64,000 nt of DNA from Chitinophaga sp. 180180018-3 (GCF_037893185.1 NZ_CP140772.1:4278001-4342000), one strand, 5' to 3'. Counted from the first letter of the stretch, positions 19,062 to 29,461 are shown. The notes: generated by a model from the letters alone, not told the origin. Made by a program: numbers and translations.

Positions 19062-20922
19062 AATTATTTTTTTTGGAAGATGGATATAATGTCTGAAGAG
19101 TATGATTATCGGACGCAGGCCTGCCGTCGGTTATCCAGGAGAGGTACTCCAGGTATGCATTTGCCATCTTCCTAAAAAAGAAAAACAAACCTGCTGCACC
19201 TGTAAGCAGCAGTCCTCCTGGCCCGAAACGACCAAACCATGCCGCGGTAAGTCCTGTGATCAACAGGCAGGTGGCTGCAAACCCTATAACGGCAACGCCT
19301 ATACCGCGAAGAATGGCAGGAAGTGGTGGTAATATCGGGAGTTGCCTGCTTTGCAACTGGTATTTCCGCCACCATCCCAGTGGCTTTGCGCGCAGGTAAA
19401 ATGCCAGTAATAATTCTGATGGATCCGGTGGTGTTAAGAGCGCTGTTGTTATCCAAAGCGCAGTTGTACAAGTCATCACCAGCAACGTTTGCCACCACCA
19501 GGGCAACAAAAGCTGCGATGCCCACGGTATCTGGAACCAGGCGAGTAACCTGGGCCCTAGTACCACTATGCAAAAGATCAGCGCACCACCAAAGGAGGCA
19601 GCCATTCTTGCCGGGCCATTGAAACGCCACCACCACCATTGTGCCCAGTTGGCAGGCAATTCCGCCGCACTAAGCTGCAACATAAAAATGGCTACATCTG
19701 TAATAATGCTGACGTTGAATACTACGGCAACGGCTATACTTAAAATCAGCGCCATGCCCAGTTTACCTATCAGCAGGTAATGTTTTTCACTGGCATGTTT
19801 CACAAACCATCGCCGGTAAATATCACTCACCAATACCTGACTGCCGAAGTTCAGGTTATCTCCTACGGTCGACATAGTAGCTGCCATCATCGCTGCAACA
19901 AGCAACCCCATAGCGCCAGCCGGCAGCATGGCTTTCATCAGTTTGCCATATACCAGTTCCCTGTCGGCGCCGGCTTCCCGCAACTCCGGCCATATAACGG
20001 CAGCGGATATACTGGGTAAGGTGACGAGCAGCAATAACAGGAACATACTCAATGCGGTAACTACATACATCGTCAACGCTTCGGCCGGTGTGCGTGTGGA
20101 GAGGATTCGCTGTCCTTCCATGGCGCCGCCCATAGGGGCAGCATCGCCACCATAACCGATGCTTTGTCCCAGCAGCCAGGCCATAGCGGCGGCCAGCGGA
20201 AATACCCCGTGCTGCGCAGGCGGCACCATTTGCAACACTTCCGGATGGGTGCTGTTGAATGTATGATGCAGGGCAGCCGTCATAGCAGCGGCGCCGCCGA
20301 AATGCTGTAAAGTCAATACTGCCAATGTAAGCGTGCCTGCAAAGAAAATAATCATCTGCACCAGGTTGGAAATCACAACGCCTTTGTAACCGGAGAAAAA
20401 AACGAATAAAAAGGACACTGGCACCAGCAAACAAATCGTTTCTGTTTTAGTAAGCCCGAAAGCAGGTCCCATGATCTTAAACGCTGCCAACAGGGTAATG
20501 CCGGTCCAGGCTGGCATCGCAATCAACGCCGTACGAATGGCTATCCATAAGCGCATGGCAGCCGCCGCACGGGGCGGAAAACGCAAATCATAAAATTCCA
20601 GCGAAGTGAAAAGACCCAGCCGGCGCCAGAATACAGCAAATAACACGCCTCCAAAAAACAATGCCAATCCAAATCGGCTCAGGTACCACCAGGATATAAA
20701 TGCTCCTGTTACTACTCCCAGCCCACCATAACCGGTAGCTGCATCCGGACTTACCAATGCTGCCGTATAGGAAATACCATTCAGCCATCCAGGCACTTTT
20801 CTTCCACCCAGGAAAAAATTCTCCAGGTTGCTGCCGGCGGAACGACGGTGCCAGAGCGACATTCCCAGCATCAATAACAAATAGCCAACTACTATCCAGA
20901 TATCTGCCTGATTCCAGTTCAT
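19051..20922 (-). CDS. Sodium:solute symporter (SSS/SLC5 family)
   Basis: A 623-residue inner-membrane transporter with about 14 hydrophobic segments. It opens with the family-typical sequence DIWIVVGYLLLMLGMSLWHRR and NLENFFLGGRKVPGWLNGISYTA. The C-terminal part is longer than in simple members and ends in a soluble tail. It should drive uptake of a sugar, sugar acid or similar breakdown product with sodium. As first gene of the coupled block after SusD it links periplasmic glycan breakdown to the cytosolic HisD-like and ceramidase-like enzymes. There are 91 bases between SusD and this gene. Confidence 0.9.
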   Translation of the reverse strand: MNWNQADIWIVVGYLLLMLGMSLWHRRSAGSNLENFFLGGRKVPGWLNGISYTAALVSPDAATGYGGLGVVTGAFISWWYLSRFGLALFFGGVLFAVFWRRLGLFTSLEFYDLRFPPRAAAAMRLWIAIRTALIAMPAWTGITLLAAFKIMGPAFGLTKTETICLLVPVSFLFVFFSGYKGVVISNLVQMIIFFAGTLTLAVLTLQHFGGAAAMTAALHHTFNSTHPEVLQMVPPAQHGVFPLAAAMAWLLGQSIGYGGDAAPMGGAMEGQRILSTRTPAEALTMYVVTALSMFLLLLLVTLPSISAAVIWPELREAGADRELVYGKLMKAMLPAGAMGLLVAAMMAATMSTVGDNLNFGSQVLVSDIYRRWFVKHASEKHYLLIGKLGMALILSIAVAVVFNVSIITDVAIFMLQLSAAELPANWAQWWWWRFNGPARMAASFGGALIFCIVVLGPRLLAWFQIPWASQLLLPWWWQTLLVMTCTTALWITTALLTPPDPSELLLAFYLRAKPLGWWRKYQLQSRQLPILPPLPAILRGIGVAVIGFAATCLLITGLTAAWFGRFGPGGLLLTGAAGLFFFFRKMANAYLEYLSWITDGRPASDNHTLQTLYPSSKKNNYGN

Positions 20923-21013
20923 GCGTTGCTGCTTATTAGCGGTAAATAATATCGGTGGATATCTGCCAAAGGCCCGGGACCCGCAGATTGCCCGCTGGTT
21001 TATCCTGGTACAA

Positions 21014-22846
21014 TCACCACCCCGGGTTCTGTACGAGTTTAGGGTTCTTGTCTGTTTCCGTTTTCAACATGGGCCATAAATAATGCTTCTTCTGAAATAT
21101 CCTGCGTTCCACCACTCTTCTTTTGAAAAAAGCAGGATCTGTTTTTGATTCACCTGCATAGATATTCAGGCCATATATGTTTGTGTTATCAGTTATCTCC
21201 GACATTTTCCAGCGATGGTTATCGAAATACCGTTGTGATTCAAATGCCAGCTCTATTTGTCTTTCATGATGCACCCGTTCGCGCATATCGTCCTTACTCA
21301 ATCCTGCCGGCAAACCCGGCAAACCGGCACGGTTCCGGATCAGGTTAATATACTTGTATACATCTGGTACCGGGCCTTGTGCTTCATTCAATGCTTCGGC
21401 ATAGTTCAGGTATTGTTCTCCCAGCCTGAAATATATCCAGGTGCGAAGTGTGGTTTTCTCCACAGGCCTCCAGACAAAATTCGGATCGGATAATTTTTTC
21501 AGCAGATATCCTGTTTCAACAAAGTGATCACTTCCACCAGCTAATTTGCCATCCGCTCCTTTAAACCAGTATTCCAGCCCATTGGTCCTGGTTTTCCATA
21601 CTGCGCCTGAAAAATTGATACTGGCATAGAAACGTGGTTCACGGTTCACATACATATTGCTGGTGCCGGCTACATAAAGATTGTTCGGCCCCGGGCTGTT
21701 TGTAAAACCGGTTTCCGTGTACCCCGACAGTGGATTAATGATGGGTGAATGATCGCTGGTGTAGCCGGTAATAGGCCGCAACCCGTTAGCCATCTCGTAT
21801 TGATCTACCATATCCTGTGTAGGTGAGTGCAGGGCAAAGCCGGAAAGGCTGATGGTTTCATTATATACATCCAGCCCATCATAGAAACCCTGGTTATAAT
21901 AGTTAGCTTCATTATTGGCCCAAAGTACTTCTTTGTTATTGTTGATATAGAAGAGTTCCTGGTAATTTTTCACCGGATTATTACCCGCGGAAAAATATAG
22001 TCCATATCCGGCTGCTTCAGTTTGGTTTATACAGTCTTTGGCCGCATCTGCGGCTGCCTGCCACCTGGAGGCCTGATAATCGGGAAAGAGGCGGTTGCCT
22101 TCATCATCCTTAAAATTTGCGTAGTCCGGGTTCCCGTTAAACAACGGGCTGGCCATATAGAGTAATACCCTTGCTTTTAAAGCCAGTGCAGCGGATTTTG
22201 GCACCCTGCCATACTCCGTTCCTTCTGTAATCCGTGCCGGCAATAATGCCGCTGCCTGATCACACTGCGATACAATATATGCCACGCATTTATCCATGGG
22301 CTGCCTCCGGATGGCTTTGAAATTGGCATCCAGAGAAACGGAACTATCCGCAATGGGTACCGGACCGTATACCCTCACCAGTAAAAAGTGGAAGAAGGCA
22401 CGCAGAAATATAGCCTCTCCTTTTTGCCGGTCTCTCGCTGCCTGGGTATAGTATTGGTCCAGCGGCACTTTATCGATATGTTCAATAAACAAATTAGCTT
22501 TCCGCAACGCGCCATAGTTCCTTGCCCATGGATTAATATCTGTAGAATTCGGATCCCATGTACCAGAAGTCATATTGTTGCAAAAAGATCTCGGATAATG
22601 CTGCTTCAGTTCATCAGCCGCACCATGATAAGGATTCTCTGCATTATCCGCCCATATTGCTTCCCGTGGAAGTTGTGCATAAATATTAGATAGAAAATTA
22701 TTGGCATAATCGCGGTTGGCAAATACCTGGTCGATGTTAAGATCATCATCCGGCGCCTTATCCAGAAAATCTTTCTTACAGGATATGATCATAAACAGGA
22801 AGAACAGGAACATCAGTGAACTGATAATAGCTTTCATTCTATTCAT
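21014..22846 (-). CDS. SusD/RagB-family glycan-binding lipoprotein
   Basis: A 610-residue outer-membrane lipoprotein that captures glycan for the paired SusC channel. The signal peptide ends FLFMIISC, so Cys is the lipid anchor, followed by KKDFLDKAPDDD, classic for SusD. The body has the TPR-like region (GEAIFLRAFFHFLLVRVYG) and the C-terminal REPRFYASI, LNYAEALNEAQ and RIFQKKHYLWPM motifs. The start may be 22837 instead. It begins 10 bases after the SusC stop, so both are co-transcribed. Confidence 0.95.
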   Translation of the reverse strand: MNRMKAIISSLMFLFFLFMIISCKKDFLDKAPDDDLNIDQVFANRDYANNFLSNIYAQLPREAIWADNAENPYHGAADELKQHYPRSFCNNMTSGTWDPNSTDINPWARNYGALRKANLFIEHIDKVPLDQYYTQAARDRQKGEAIFLRAFFHFLLVRVYGPVPIADSSVSLDANFKAIRRQPMDKCVAYIVSQCDQAAALLPARITEGTEYGRVPKSAALALKARVLLYMASPLFNGNPDYANFKDDEGNRLFPDYQASRWQAAADAAKDCINQTEAAGYGLYFSAGNNPVKNYQELFYINNNKEVLWANNEANYYNQGFYDGLDVYNETISLSGFALHSPTQDMVDQYEMANGLRPITGYTSDHSPIINPLSGYTETGFTNSPGPNNLYVAGTSNMYVNREPRFYASINFSGAVWKTRTNGLEYWFKGADGKLAGGSDHFVETGYLLKKLSDPNFVWRPVEKTTLRTWIYFRLGEQYLNYAEALNEAQGPVPDVYKYINLIRNRAGLPGLPAGLSKDDMRERVHHERQIELAFESQRYFDNHRWKMSEITDNTNIYGLNIYAGESKTDPAFFKRRVVERRIFQKKHYLWPMLKTETDKNPKLVQNPGW

Positions 22847-22856
22847 TTTTTAATAT

Positions 22857-25800
22857 TTAAAAATTTACCTGTACACCAATATTGATACTGCTTTGTAACG
22901 GATATCCTCCTTCTCCGTTATCACCATTATCATCATTTTCCGGGTTCATTATTTTAACGTGGTCCCATATGGCCAGATTAGTGCCATTCAGAAATACCCG
23001 GATACCGCTGATGCCAATACGTTTCATCAGGGCCTGATTTAAGGAGTAACCTATTTCAGCAGACTTCAGGCGTAAATAATTTCCGTTTCTCACGTACAGG
23101 GTATTAGTGACATAATTATTCGTGCTCTTTACATCGATGACGGAAGGATATCTGGCATTAGTATTGTCTGCGCCGGGTTTCCAACGGTTGTCGAAATATT
23201 CACGCATCACATTATACGTATCCACACCATCCCGGAAAGCAAAGATGGACCGGCCATGTATAAAGATGCTTGTTCTGGCAGCGCCGGTAAAAAATATGCT
23301 GGCATCAAATCCTTTCCAGGCAACAGTACCGCCAAATCCGTACATTATTTCCGGGGTACGTGAATAGCCGAAAAAGGTCTGGTCACTGGCATCTATTTTT
23401 CCATCACCATTGAGATCTTTGTATTTAATATCACCCGGATGAATAATCGCCTGCAGGCTGGTTTGCGAAGGGCTTTTATCAATATCTGCCTGGTCTTTAA
23501 ACAGCCCTATGGCTTCGTAACCGTATAGCCTGTCGATACTTTGTCCTCTGCTATTCTGGTATGCGAGCGGTTTTTCAGGTGAATCATCTTCCAGTATTTT
23601 GTTACGGGCAAAAGTGAAGTTGCCCTGGAATGCATAATAAAATCCTGATTTTGTTCTGTTCTTTATTTCCAGACTGCCATCAATGCCTTTATTGCTGACA
23701 ATGCCGAGGTTGGCATATGGAATAATATTATCGGGATAGCCTGCTGATATTGGAATCTGTCCCCGCCGGATCAATATGCCACTCCTGCGTTCTTTAAATG
23801 CATCTACCGTTAATGTGATACGTCCATTCAGCAACTCCATATCCACTCCCACATTGGCTTTGGTGGACACCTCCCAGGTTACATTCGGATTACCGATCAG
23901 GTTCTCTTTGAACGAACCAGTTTGCGTAGTTTGATTGTCGCCAAAGGGATAGTTGTCTGCTCCCTTATCAATGGTGCTTAGGTACAGGAATCGGGCGCCA
24001 CCAATCTGATCATTTCCCACCTGCCCGTAAGAGCCTCTTATCTTCAATGAGCTGATTATATTTTTGTTCCAGAAGCTTTCGTTGGAAACAATCCATCCTG
24101 CAGCAGCAGAGGGAAACAAACCATATCGTTTGCCTTTAGGAAAATTTTCTGATCCGTTATACCCTGCGTTAAATTCCAACAGGTACCTGCTGTCGTAATC
24201 ATAGGTAACCCGGCTGGCAAGGCCCTGTCTTCTGAAAGGAATATTCCCAATGGAATTATCCGCCGAAAGATTTACATATTCTCTTCTGTTCCCCAGCAAC
24301 AATCCGCCCACACGATGTTTGCCGAATGCACGATCGTAGTTAACCGACAATTCCAGGTAAGAGGCACGATTGGCGTCATAGCCTTTCCCATAGCTCAATG
24401 CTTGTTCCGCGCCGATCGGCAGATATTGATCTACGCCATTATTATCTTTGCCCAGATACTGGAAAGTAGCAGGCACTTTGAAACGGGTATTATTCATGAA
24501 ATTATAAAAGTCGTAGGCAAATAATCCTCTTACCGATAGCCCTTTTGTAACCAGTGAAGAAAGATCCCAGGTGGTACCCAATGAGCTTTGAATGGTGTTG
24601 CGGAATTGTTTTTCGTAACCTGTTTGTGTACTCACCACATAAGGACTCCGATTCAGAAAACCATTCTTCGCCGGCACAGATCCATTGGGGTTCTTAACGG
24701 GAAATGCGTTATTAGGCGTCCATCTTAAATAATCAAAAATAGCCCAGGATGGAGCGCCCGGATAATTGGAATTTTGGATAATACCCCCCAGGCTCAGGTC
24801 TATTTTCAGATTCCTGGTAACGTTCACATCAACATTGGATCTGAAATTATAACGTTTCATACTACTGTTGGTCTTATAGGGTACAGCCGGATCTTCTTTG
24901 TAAATACCATCTACCATCGTAAATCCAACATTGGTAAAATAGCGGAAGGTTTGGTTCCCACCAATCAGGCTCAGGTTATTGATGGTTTGCATGGTATTTT
25001 TCTTCAGTGTGGTACTGATCCAGTCAACATCCGGATAGAGATACGGATCTGAATGATCTTTAAATTTCTGAATCTCCTCAGGGGTAAAAAAAGCCGGTTT
25101 ACCTACATTAGCCATGGCTTCGTTACATAGTATCCCATATTCGTAACTGTTGATATATTCGGGCAAACGCAATGCAGTTAAGCGGGCGGTTTCTGTACGA
25201 AAGGATACTTTGGGTCTGCCTTCCACTCCTCTTTTGGTATTAATGAGGATCACACCATTGGCGCCGCGTATACCATAAACGGCAGTGGCAGAGGCATCTT
25301 TCAGCACAGAAAAACTTTCTATTTCCTGTACATTGATATTATTCATATCCCGCTCTATACCATCTACCAGTACTAATGGCGCTCTGTTTCCGTTAATGGT
25401 GCTGAATCCACGAATAAATACACTGGCGGCGTCATACCCAGGCTCCCCGGACGATTGCCTGGTGATAATACCCGGCAACCGGCCACCAATGGCATTCGAC
25501 AGGGAGGCCGTAGCAGACTGTTGTACTTCGCTGATTTTAACTGTTGATACAGCCCCGGTAACAGACACTTTCTTCTGTTTACCAAATCCTACCACTACTA
25601 CGTCATTCAGCTTCTGGCTTTCAGGGTCCGGCAATAGTTTGATAGTGATAGTTCTGTTATTACCGGGATGAATCACCTGTGTTTTGTAACCTATAAAAGT
25701 TACAGACAGCGAATCATTTTCATTGCCTATCTCAATCAGGAATTTTCCGTAAACATCTGTCACTACACCTTTTGAAGTGCCCAACACCTTGATGGTAGCA

Positions 25801-26276
25801 CCGGGCAGCGCCTCTTCTTTTTCGTTGGTTACCTTTCCTGAAAGCACCCAGCTAACCAAAGGGCCTGCTGCATTTTCTTTTTCTGCAAGCTTTCTTCTCT
25901 TAACGATGATCGTCTTGTCTAAAATTTCATAGGTAAATGGTTGCCCCGTAAAACATTCATCCAGCACCTTATCTACAGGCTTATTTATAACATTAAGGGT
26001 TATACGTTTTGCTTCATCGAGATGAGCTGCGTCGTAAAAAAAAGTATAGCCGCTTTGTCTGCTGATATGCTGCAATACTTTTTTAAGTGGTGCATTTTTC
26101 TCTGACAGCGTTACCTGCTGCGAAAAGGCCGTGGCGCTGACCTGCAGGCAAATACCAGTTAGCAATAAGGTAGTTAATTTCATCACCAGAAATACTTTGG
26201 ATTGGTTGATAAAGCGGCCGTCTCCCCGCCGCTGATGCAGGCGCAGGAATTCCTTGCCATGAATGTTAAAATTCAT
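22857..26276 (-). CDS. SusC/RagA TonB-dependent receptor with STN domain
   Basis: A 1139-residue outer-membrane transporter. After a long signal peptide (processed near SATAFSQQ) comes an STN domain (about 55-125) that talks to the FecR anti-sigma, then a carboxypeptidase-like beta-sandwich domain (VSWVLSGKVTNEKEEALPGA, about 145-220), a TonB-interaction/plug region starting NDVVVVGFGKQKKVSVTGA and containing FSVLKDASATAVYGIRGANG, and a 22-strand barrel. It imports oligosaccharides with SusD. The STN domain and the neighbouring FecR and ECF genes show transcription is induced by substrate through cell-surface signalling. Confidence 0.95.
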   Translation of the reverse strand: MNFNIHGKEFLRLHQRRGDGRFINQSKVFLVMKLTTLLLTGICLQVSATAFSQQVTLSEKNAPLKKVLQHISRQSGYTFFYDAAHLDEAKRITLNVINKPVDKVLDECFTGQPFTYEILDKTIIVKRRKLAEKENAAGPLVSWVLSGKVTNEKEEALPGATIKVLGTSKGVVTDVYGKFLIEIGNENDSLSVTFIGYKTQVIHPGNNRTITIKLLPDPESQKLNDVVVVGFGKQKKVSVTGAVSTVKISEVQQSATASLSNAIGGRLPGIITRQSSGEPGYDAASVFIRGFSTINGNRAPLVLVDGIERDMNNINVQEIESFSVLKDASATAVYGIRGANGVILINTKRGVEGRPKVSFRTETARLTALRLPEYINSYEYGILCNEAMANVGKPAFFTPEEIQKFKDHSDPYLYPDVDWISTTLKKNTMQTINNLSLIGGNQTFRYFTNVGFTMVDGIYKEDPAVPYKTNSSMKRYNFRSNVDVNVTRNLKIDLSLGGIIQNSNYPGAPSWAIFDYLRWTPNNAFPVKNPNGSVPAKNGFLNRSPYVVSTQTGYEKQFRNTIQSSLGTTWDLSSLVTKGLSVRGLFAYDFYNFMNNTRFKVPATFQYLGKDNNGVDQYLPIGAEQALSYGKGYDANRASYLELSVNYDRAFGKHRVGGLLLGNRREYVNLSADNSIGNIPFRRQGLASRVTYDYDSRYLLEFNAGYNGSENFPKGKRYGLFPSAAAGWIVSNESFWNKNIISSLKIRGSYGQVGNDQIGGARFLYLSTIDKGADNYPFGDNQTTQTGSFKENLIGNPNVTWEVSTKANVGVDMELLNGRITLTVDAFKERRSGILIRRGQIPISAGYPDNIIPYANLGIVSNKGIDGSLEIKNRTKSGFYYAFQGNFTFARNKILEDDSPEKPLAYQNSRGQSIDRLYGYEAIGLFKDQADIDKSPSQTSLQAIIHPGDIKYKDLNGDGKIDASDQTFFGYSRTPEIMYGFGGTVAWKGFDASIFFTGAARTSIFIHGRSIFAFRDGVDTYNVMREYFDNRWKPGADNTNARYPSVIDVKSTNNYVTNTLYVRNGNYLRLKSAEIGYSLNQALMKRIGISGIRVFLNGTNLAIWDHVKIMNPENDDNGDNGEGGYPLQSSINIGVQVNF

Positions 26277-26385
26277 ACATTTGCGATGTTTAGGTGAAGG
26301 ATTTTATTGATACGAAGTCCCGATTAGCCTGACGATAACCGGCAGCGTTCCCGCGCTTCCGGTTTTTTGGCTTTTGGCATTGCTC

Positions 26386-27588
26386 TTATCTGGTCATATG
26401 GATGTTTTTCCCATTTATTGTATAGTGAATATTACTGGTCAGCTCCATCATTTTTAGCACTTTAGAGAGACTAACATTCCTGGATATCTCTCCATTGAAA
26501 CGATATCCGCTCATGCCGCTGTAGTCGATGCTTACATCATACCAGCGTTCCAGTTGACTGACAACCGTTTTCAGGTCCGCATCATTGAAAACAAACTGTC
26601 CGTTTCTCCACGCCAGCGCGGCTTCTGTATCCGCGTTATTTATCAGCTGTATACCTGCTGCGCCGCCTGCACTCGACTGCTGGCCAGGCTGCAGCACTTT
26701 GCTGTACGCACCTTCAGTTACCCGGATACTTCCCTGCAATAAGGTGGTAACAATATTTTCTTCACCGGTATAAGCATGAATATTAAAACTGGTACCCAGC
26801 ACAGTAACGGCGTGCTTCCCGCTGACCACTGAAAAAGGCGCTGTTACATTCCTTGTGATTTCGAGATAGGCCTCGCCGGTAATTTCCACCTGGCGGGAGT
26901 TCCCTGAAAAAGCAGCAGGGAAACGGATAGAAGAAGCAGCATTTAACCATACTTTAGAACCATCCGGCAATACTACCTGAAATTCGCCGCCATTGGGTGT
27001 AGTAATTGTATTATAAGCAATGTTGTTGTTGCGGCCGGTTTGTGACGCATCGTACAGCAGCTGGCCGTTGCTTGTTTTTCTGATGACGGTCGCGCCCTGA
27101 CTGGCCACTATGCCATCAGGGGTATTATCCAGTATGATAGAAGATCCATTGGCTAATGTAAGCGTAGCCTTATGTGTACCGGGAGCAACATCATGCGGTT
27201 GTAAAGTTGCTGCGGCAACGGGGGGCTTATTTTTCTCTATGATCAGGAAAGCCGCGGTGGTGATGGCCATCAGCACCAATACAGCCGCAGCCCATTTCCA
27301 GTTACGCAGCCACAGGATACGGGCGGCTATTGCCTCCGGTTGCTTTCGCAACCCGATAGCGGTATACACTCTTTCAAACGACGCCTGCATGTCTGTTGCA
27401 GCCAGTTCCTGGCGGGTGTCTTCCACAAAGTGTTCGTCTGTCAGCTCGCGGAACAATTGTCTGTTTTTCTCACCTGCAGCCAGCCATGTGCTTAGCGTAG
27501 CCTGTTCTTCCGCTGTTAACGTGGCTGTCAGGTACCGCCGGATCAGGCTCGCTATATAAAACAGCTGGTGTAAGTCTTTGTCTTCCAT
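26386..27588 (-). CDS. FecR-family anti-sigma factor
   Basis: A 400-residue inner-membrane regulator. The N-terminal cytoplasmic part (about 1-85) would bind the sigma factor; one transmembrane segment follows (AAAVLVLMAITTAAFLII, about 92-110); the periplasmic part holds the FecR domain (TTPNGGEFQVVLPDGSKVWL to VLGTSFNIHAY) and a C-terminal DUF4974 domain (FNDADLKTVVSQLERWYDV). It relays the state of the SusC STN domain to the ECF sigma factor. The ATG at 27588 is preferred to 27606 because it gives the usual MEDKDLHQL-type start. Confidence 0.93.
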   Translation of the reverse strand: MEDKDLHQLFYIASLIRRYLTATLTAEEQATLSTWLAAGEKNRQLFRELTDEHFVEDTRQELAATDMQASFERVYTAIGLRKQPEAIAARILWLRNWKWAAAVLVLMAITTAAFLIIEKNKPPVAAATLQPHDVAPGTHKATLTLANGSSIILDNTPDGIVASQGATVIRKTSNGQLLYDASQTGRNNNIAYNTITTPNGGEFQVVLPDGSKVWLNAASSIRFPAAFSGNSRQVEITGEAYLEITRNVTAPFSVVSGKHAVTVLGTSFNIHAYTGEENIVTTLLQGSIRVTEGAYSKVLQPGQQSSAGGAAGIQLINNADTEAALAWRNGQFVFNDADLKTVVSQLERWYDVSIDYSGMSGYRFNGEISRNVSLSKVLKMMELTSNIHYTINGKNIHMTR

Positions 27589-27675
27589 AAAAAATATATA
27601 CCTCACTGGTTGATATTATGGATACACCACCGAAATCATTTTGGGTTAGCCGTATGATTTTTTTCCTGAAAATTT

Positions 27676-28275
27676 TTAATCGTTGTGAAGCGTAGCGAGG
27701 ATAATTAATATAAACGGAAAGATATCTTTATGCTGTAATTTTTCCTTTACCAGCTCCAGCGCACGGGACTTCTGGCCTTTGACGGTATTTACAGATATAT
27801 TAAGCTGCCGGGCAATTTCCCGGTTAGGCAGTCCTTCTATAAAGCCAAGCTGAAACACGCGTTTCATTTTTTCCGGTAAGCTGTTGATGGTGCGGTTGAT
27901 CTCCGCTTTTACTTCCGCGCGGATAATTTCGTTGGCAATAAAATCCGTTTCCCTGGCCATATTGGCCGTATATATATAATGGCGGTATTGCTGATTCTTT
28001 TCTTTCCGCAGTTCATTTAAACAGGCATTCTTTGCTGTAATATATAAAAAGGCTTTCAGCGACTGAAAAGAGGTGACCCGTTCATGATGATGCCATAGCT
28101 TGATAAAAGTTTCTTCAGCTACATCTTCTGCTATAGCATGATTAGATATAAATCTTTTAGCGAAACCTGTTATGATAGGAAAATAGCGGCTCATAATATA
28201 GCGAAAAGCGGGCTCATCGCCTTGTTGCAGGCGGGTAGCATATATTTCCTCATCAGTGATTCTGGCTGTATTCAT
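27676..28275 (-). CDS. ECF RNA polymerase sigma factor
   Basis: A 199-residue sigma-70 family factor of the Bacteroidota extracytoplasmic type. Region 2 is visible as AEDVAEETFIKLWHHHERV with FLYITAKNACLNELRK, and region 4 as SLPEKMKRVFQLGFIEGLPNREIARQLNISVNTVKGQKSRAL. It is the first gene of the sigma-FecR-SusC-SusD series and should direct transcription of the transporter operon when released by FecR. Confidence 0.93.
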   Translation of the reverse strand: MNTARITDEEIYATRLQQGDEPAFRYIMSRYFPIITGFAKRFISNHAIAEDVAEETFIKLWHHHERVTSFQSLKAFLYITAKNACLNELRKEKNQQYRHYIYTANMARETDFIANEIIRAEVKAEINRTINSLPEKMKRVFQLGFIEGLPNREIARQLNISVNTVKGQKSRALELVKEKLQHKDIFPFILIILATLHND

Positions 28276-28621
28276 TTAATTGCAGGCCTGAAATCTCATT
28301 ACTCCAGGCAATAGGAAAATCAAATTAGTGCATTCGTGCCCGCAAAAAATCAGATCAATTAGCAAATTCTAATACAATCTTGGCAATTACAATTAAACTT
28401 ATCGGAGCAGATTGCACCTGCCGCCGAAAATACGCCCAGCACCTGGGTGAGATTTGCCAACGGATCTGACGTAGAAAATTTCTCCATTTATTTCAAAGCG
28501 GGAATGACTAATCAAACCCCAACAGGCGAATTATCTCTTTGCCAGGTAATTGTTTGAATTTTACAATTATTGGTTTGAAAGGACCAACCAGTAAGGCTGC
28601 GTCGGTTCTTACCTTTGTATC
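28276..28621. other. Intergenic region with coding-like remnant
   Basis: This 346-base space separates the divergent sigma factor and SDR genes. A start-less plus-strand frame, 28363-28557, is open for 64 codons and ends at TGA; its last part reads TWVRFANGSDVENFSIYFK..., which has protein-like composition. It may be the 3' remnant of a deleted gene; no family is recognised. Near the right end TACCTTTG (28610-28617) matches the Bacteroidota -7 element. Confidence 0.35.
28610..28617 (+). promoter_or_regulatory. Candidate -7 element of SDR gene
   Basis: TACCTTTG fits the TAnnTTTG -7 consensus of Bacteroidota exactly and ends four bases before the ATG, so a transcript from it would be leaderless. 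No TTTG is found 19-21 bases upstream, which weakens the case. Confidence 0.35.
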
Positions 28622-29461
28622 ATGAAAAACAAAACATGGTATATTACCGGCGCCTCCAAAGGATTGGGACTTGCGTTGGTTAAAAAATTACTGGAAGCCG
28701 GTTACAACGTAGCCGCCACATCACGCCGGGTATCTGAGCTGAAAGCCGCAGCAGGCGATGCAAATGACAGCCAGTTTCTTCCGTTGCAGGTGGACCTCAC
28801 AAATGAACAATCTATCGATGAGTCGATTGAAAAAGCGCATCAACATTTTAACGGATTGGATGTGATCGTCAACAATGCCGGGTTTGGTATAGGCGGTTCT
28901 GCAGAGGAGCTGACGCTGGAGGAGATAAGGGCAAATTTTGAGATTAATGTTTTTGCTACCATCAGTGTGGTCCATAGCGCATTACCTTACCTGCGTAAAC
29001 AGCGTTCCGGACATATTATCAACATTTCTTCGATAGCCGGTTTTGCACCAACCCCGGGGTGGGGCCTGTATACTGCCGCTAAATTCGCGGTAACAGGCTT
29101 CACGGATGCGCTGGCACTGGATATTGCCGAATTAGGTATTAAAGCAACCGTTGTCATGCCAGGTGCCTTTCGCACACAGTTTTTAAGCGACGAAGCATTA
29201 CTCATAGCTAAGAACCGCATAGAAGATTATCAAACCGTTCATGCAGTGCACGACCGCCTAAAAGCGATGAATGGCCATCAGGTAGGCGATCCCAACAAAG
29301 CCGCAGAGGCGCTGATTGCGCTGGCCAATGATCCGGAACCACCGGTAAGGGCATTCTTCGGCAGCGACGCACTGGCAAGAGCCACCGGGAAAATGGCACA
29401 ATTACAACAGGTACTTGACCAAAACAAATCAATGGCATTGCGTACGGATTATAATGCCTGA
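28622..29461 (+). CDS. Short-chain dehydrogenase/reductase
   Basis: A 279-residue classical SDR. The cofactor loop TGASKGLG is at residues 8-15, NNAG follows the fourth strand, the catalytic Ser is in INISSIAGF, and YTAAK supplies the Tyr and Lys. The substrate is unknown. It is followed 17 bases later by an AraC gene on the same strand, which probably regulates it. No signal peptide. Confidence 0.92.
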   Translation: MKNKTWYITGASKGLGLALVKKLLEAGYNVAATSRRVSELKAAAGDANDSQFLPLQVDLTNEQSIDESIEKAHQHFNGLDVIVNNAGFGIGGSAEELTLEEIRANFEINVFATISVVHSALPYLRKQRSGHIINISSIAGFAPTPGWGLYTAAKFAVTGFTDALALDIAELGIKATVVMPGAFRTQFLSDEALLIAKNRIEDYQTVHAVHDRLKAMNGHQVGDPNKAAEALIALANDPEPPVRAFFGSDALARATGKMAQLQQVLDQNKSMALRTDYNA

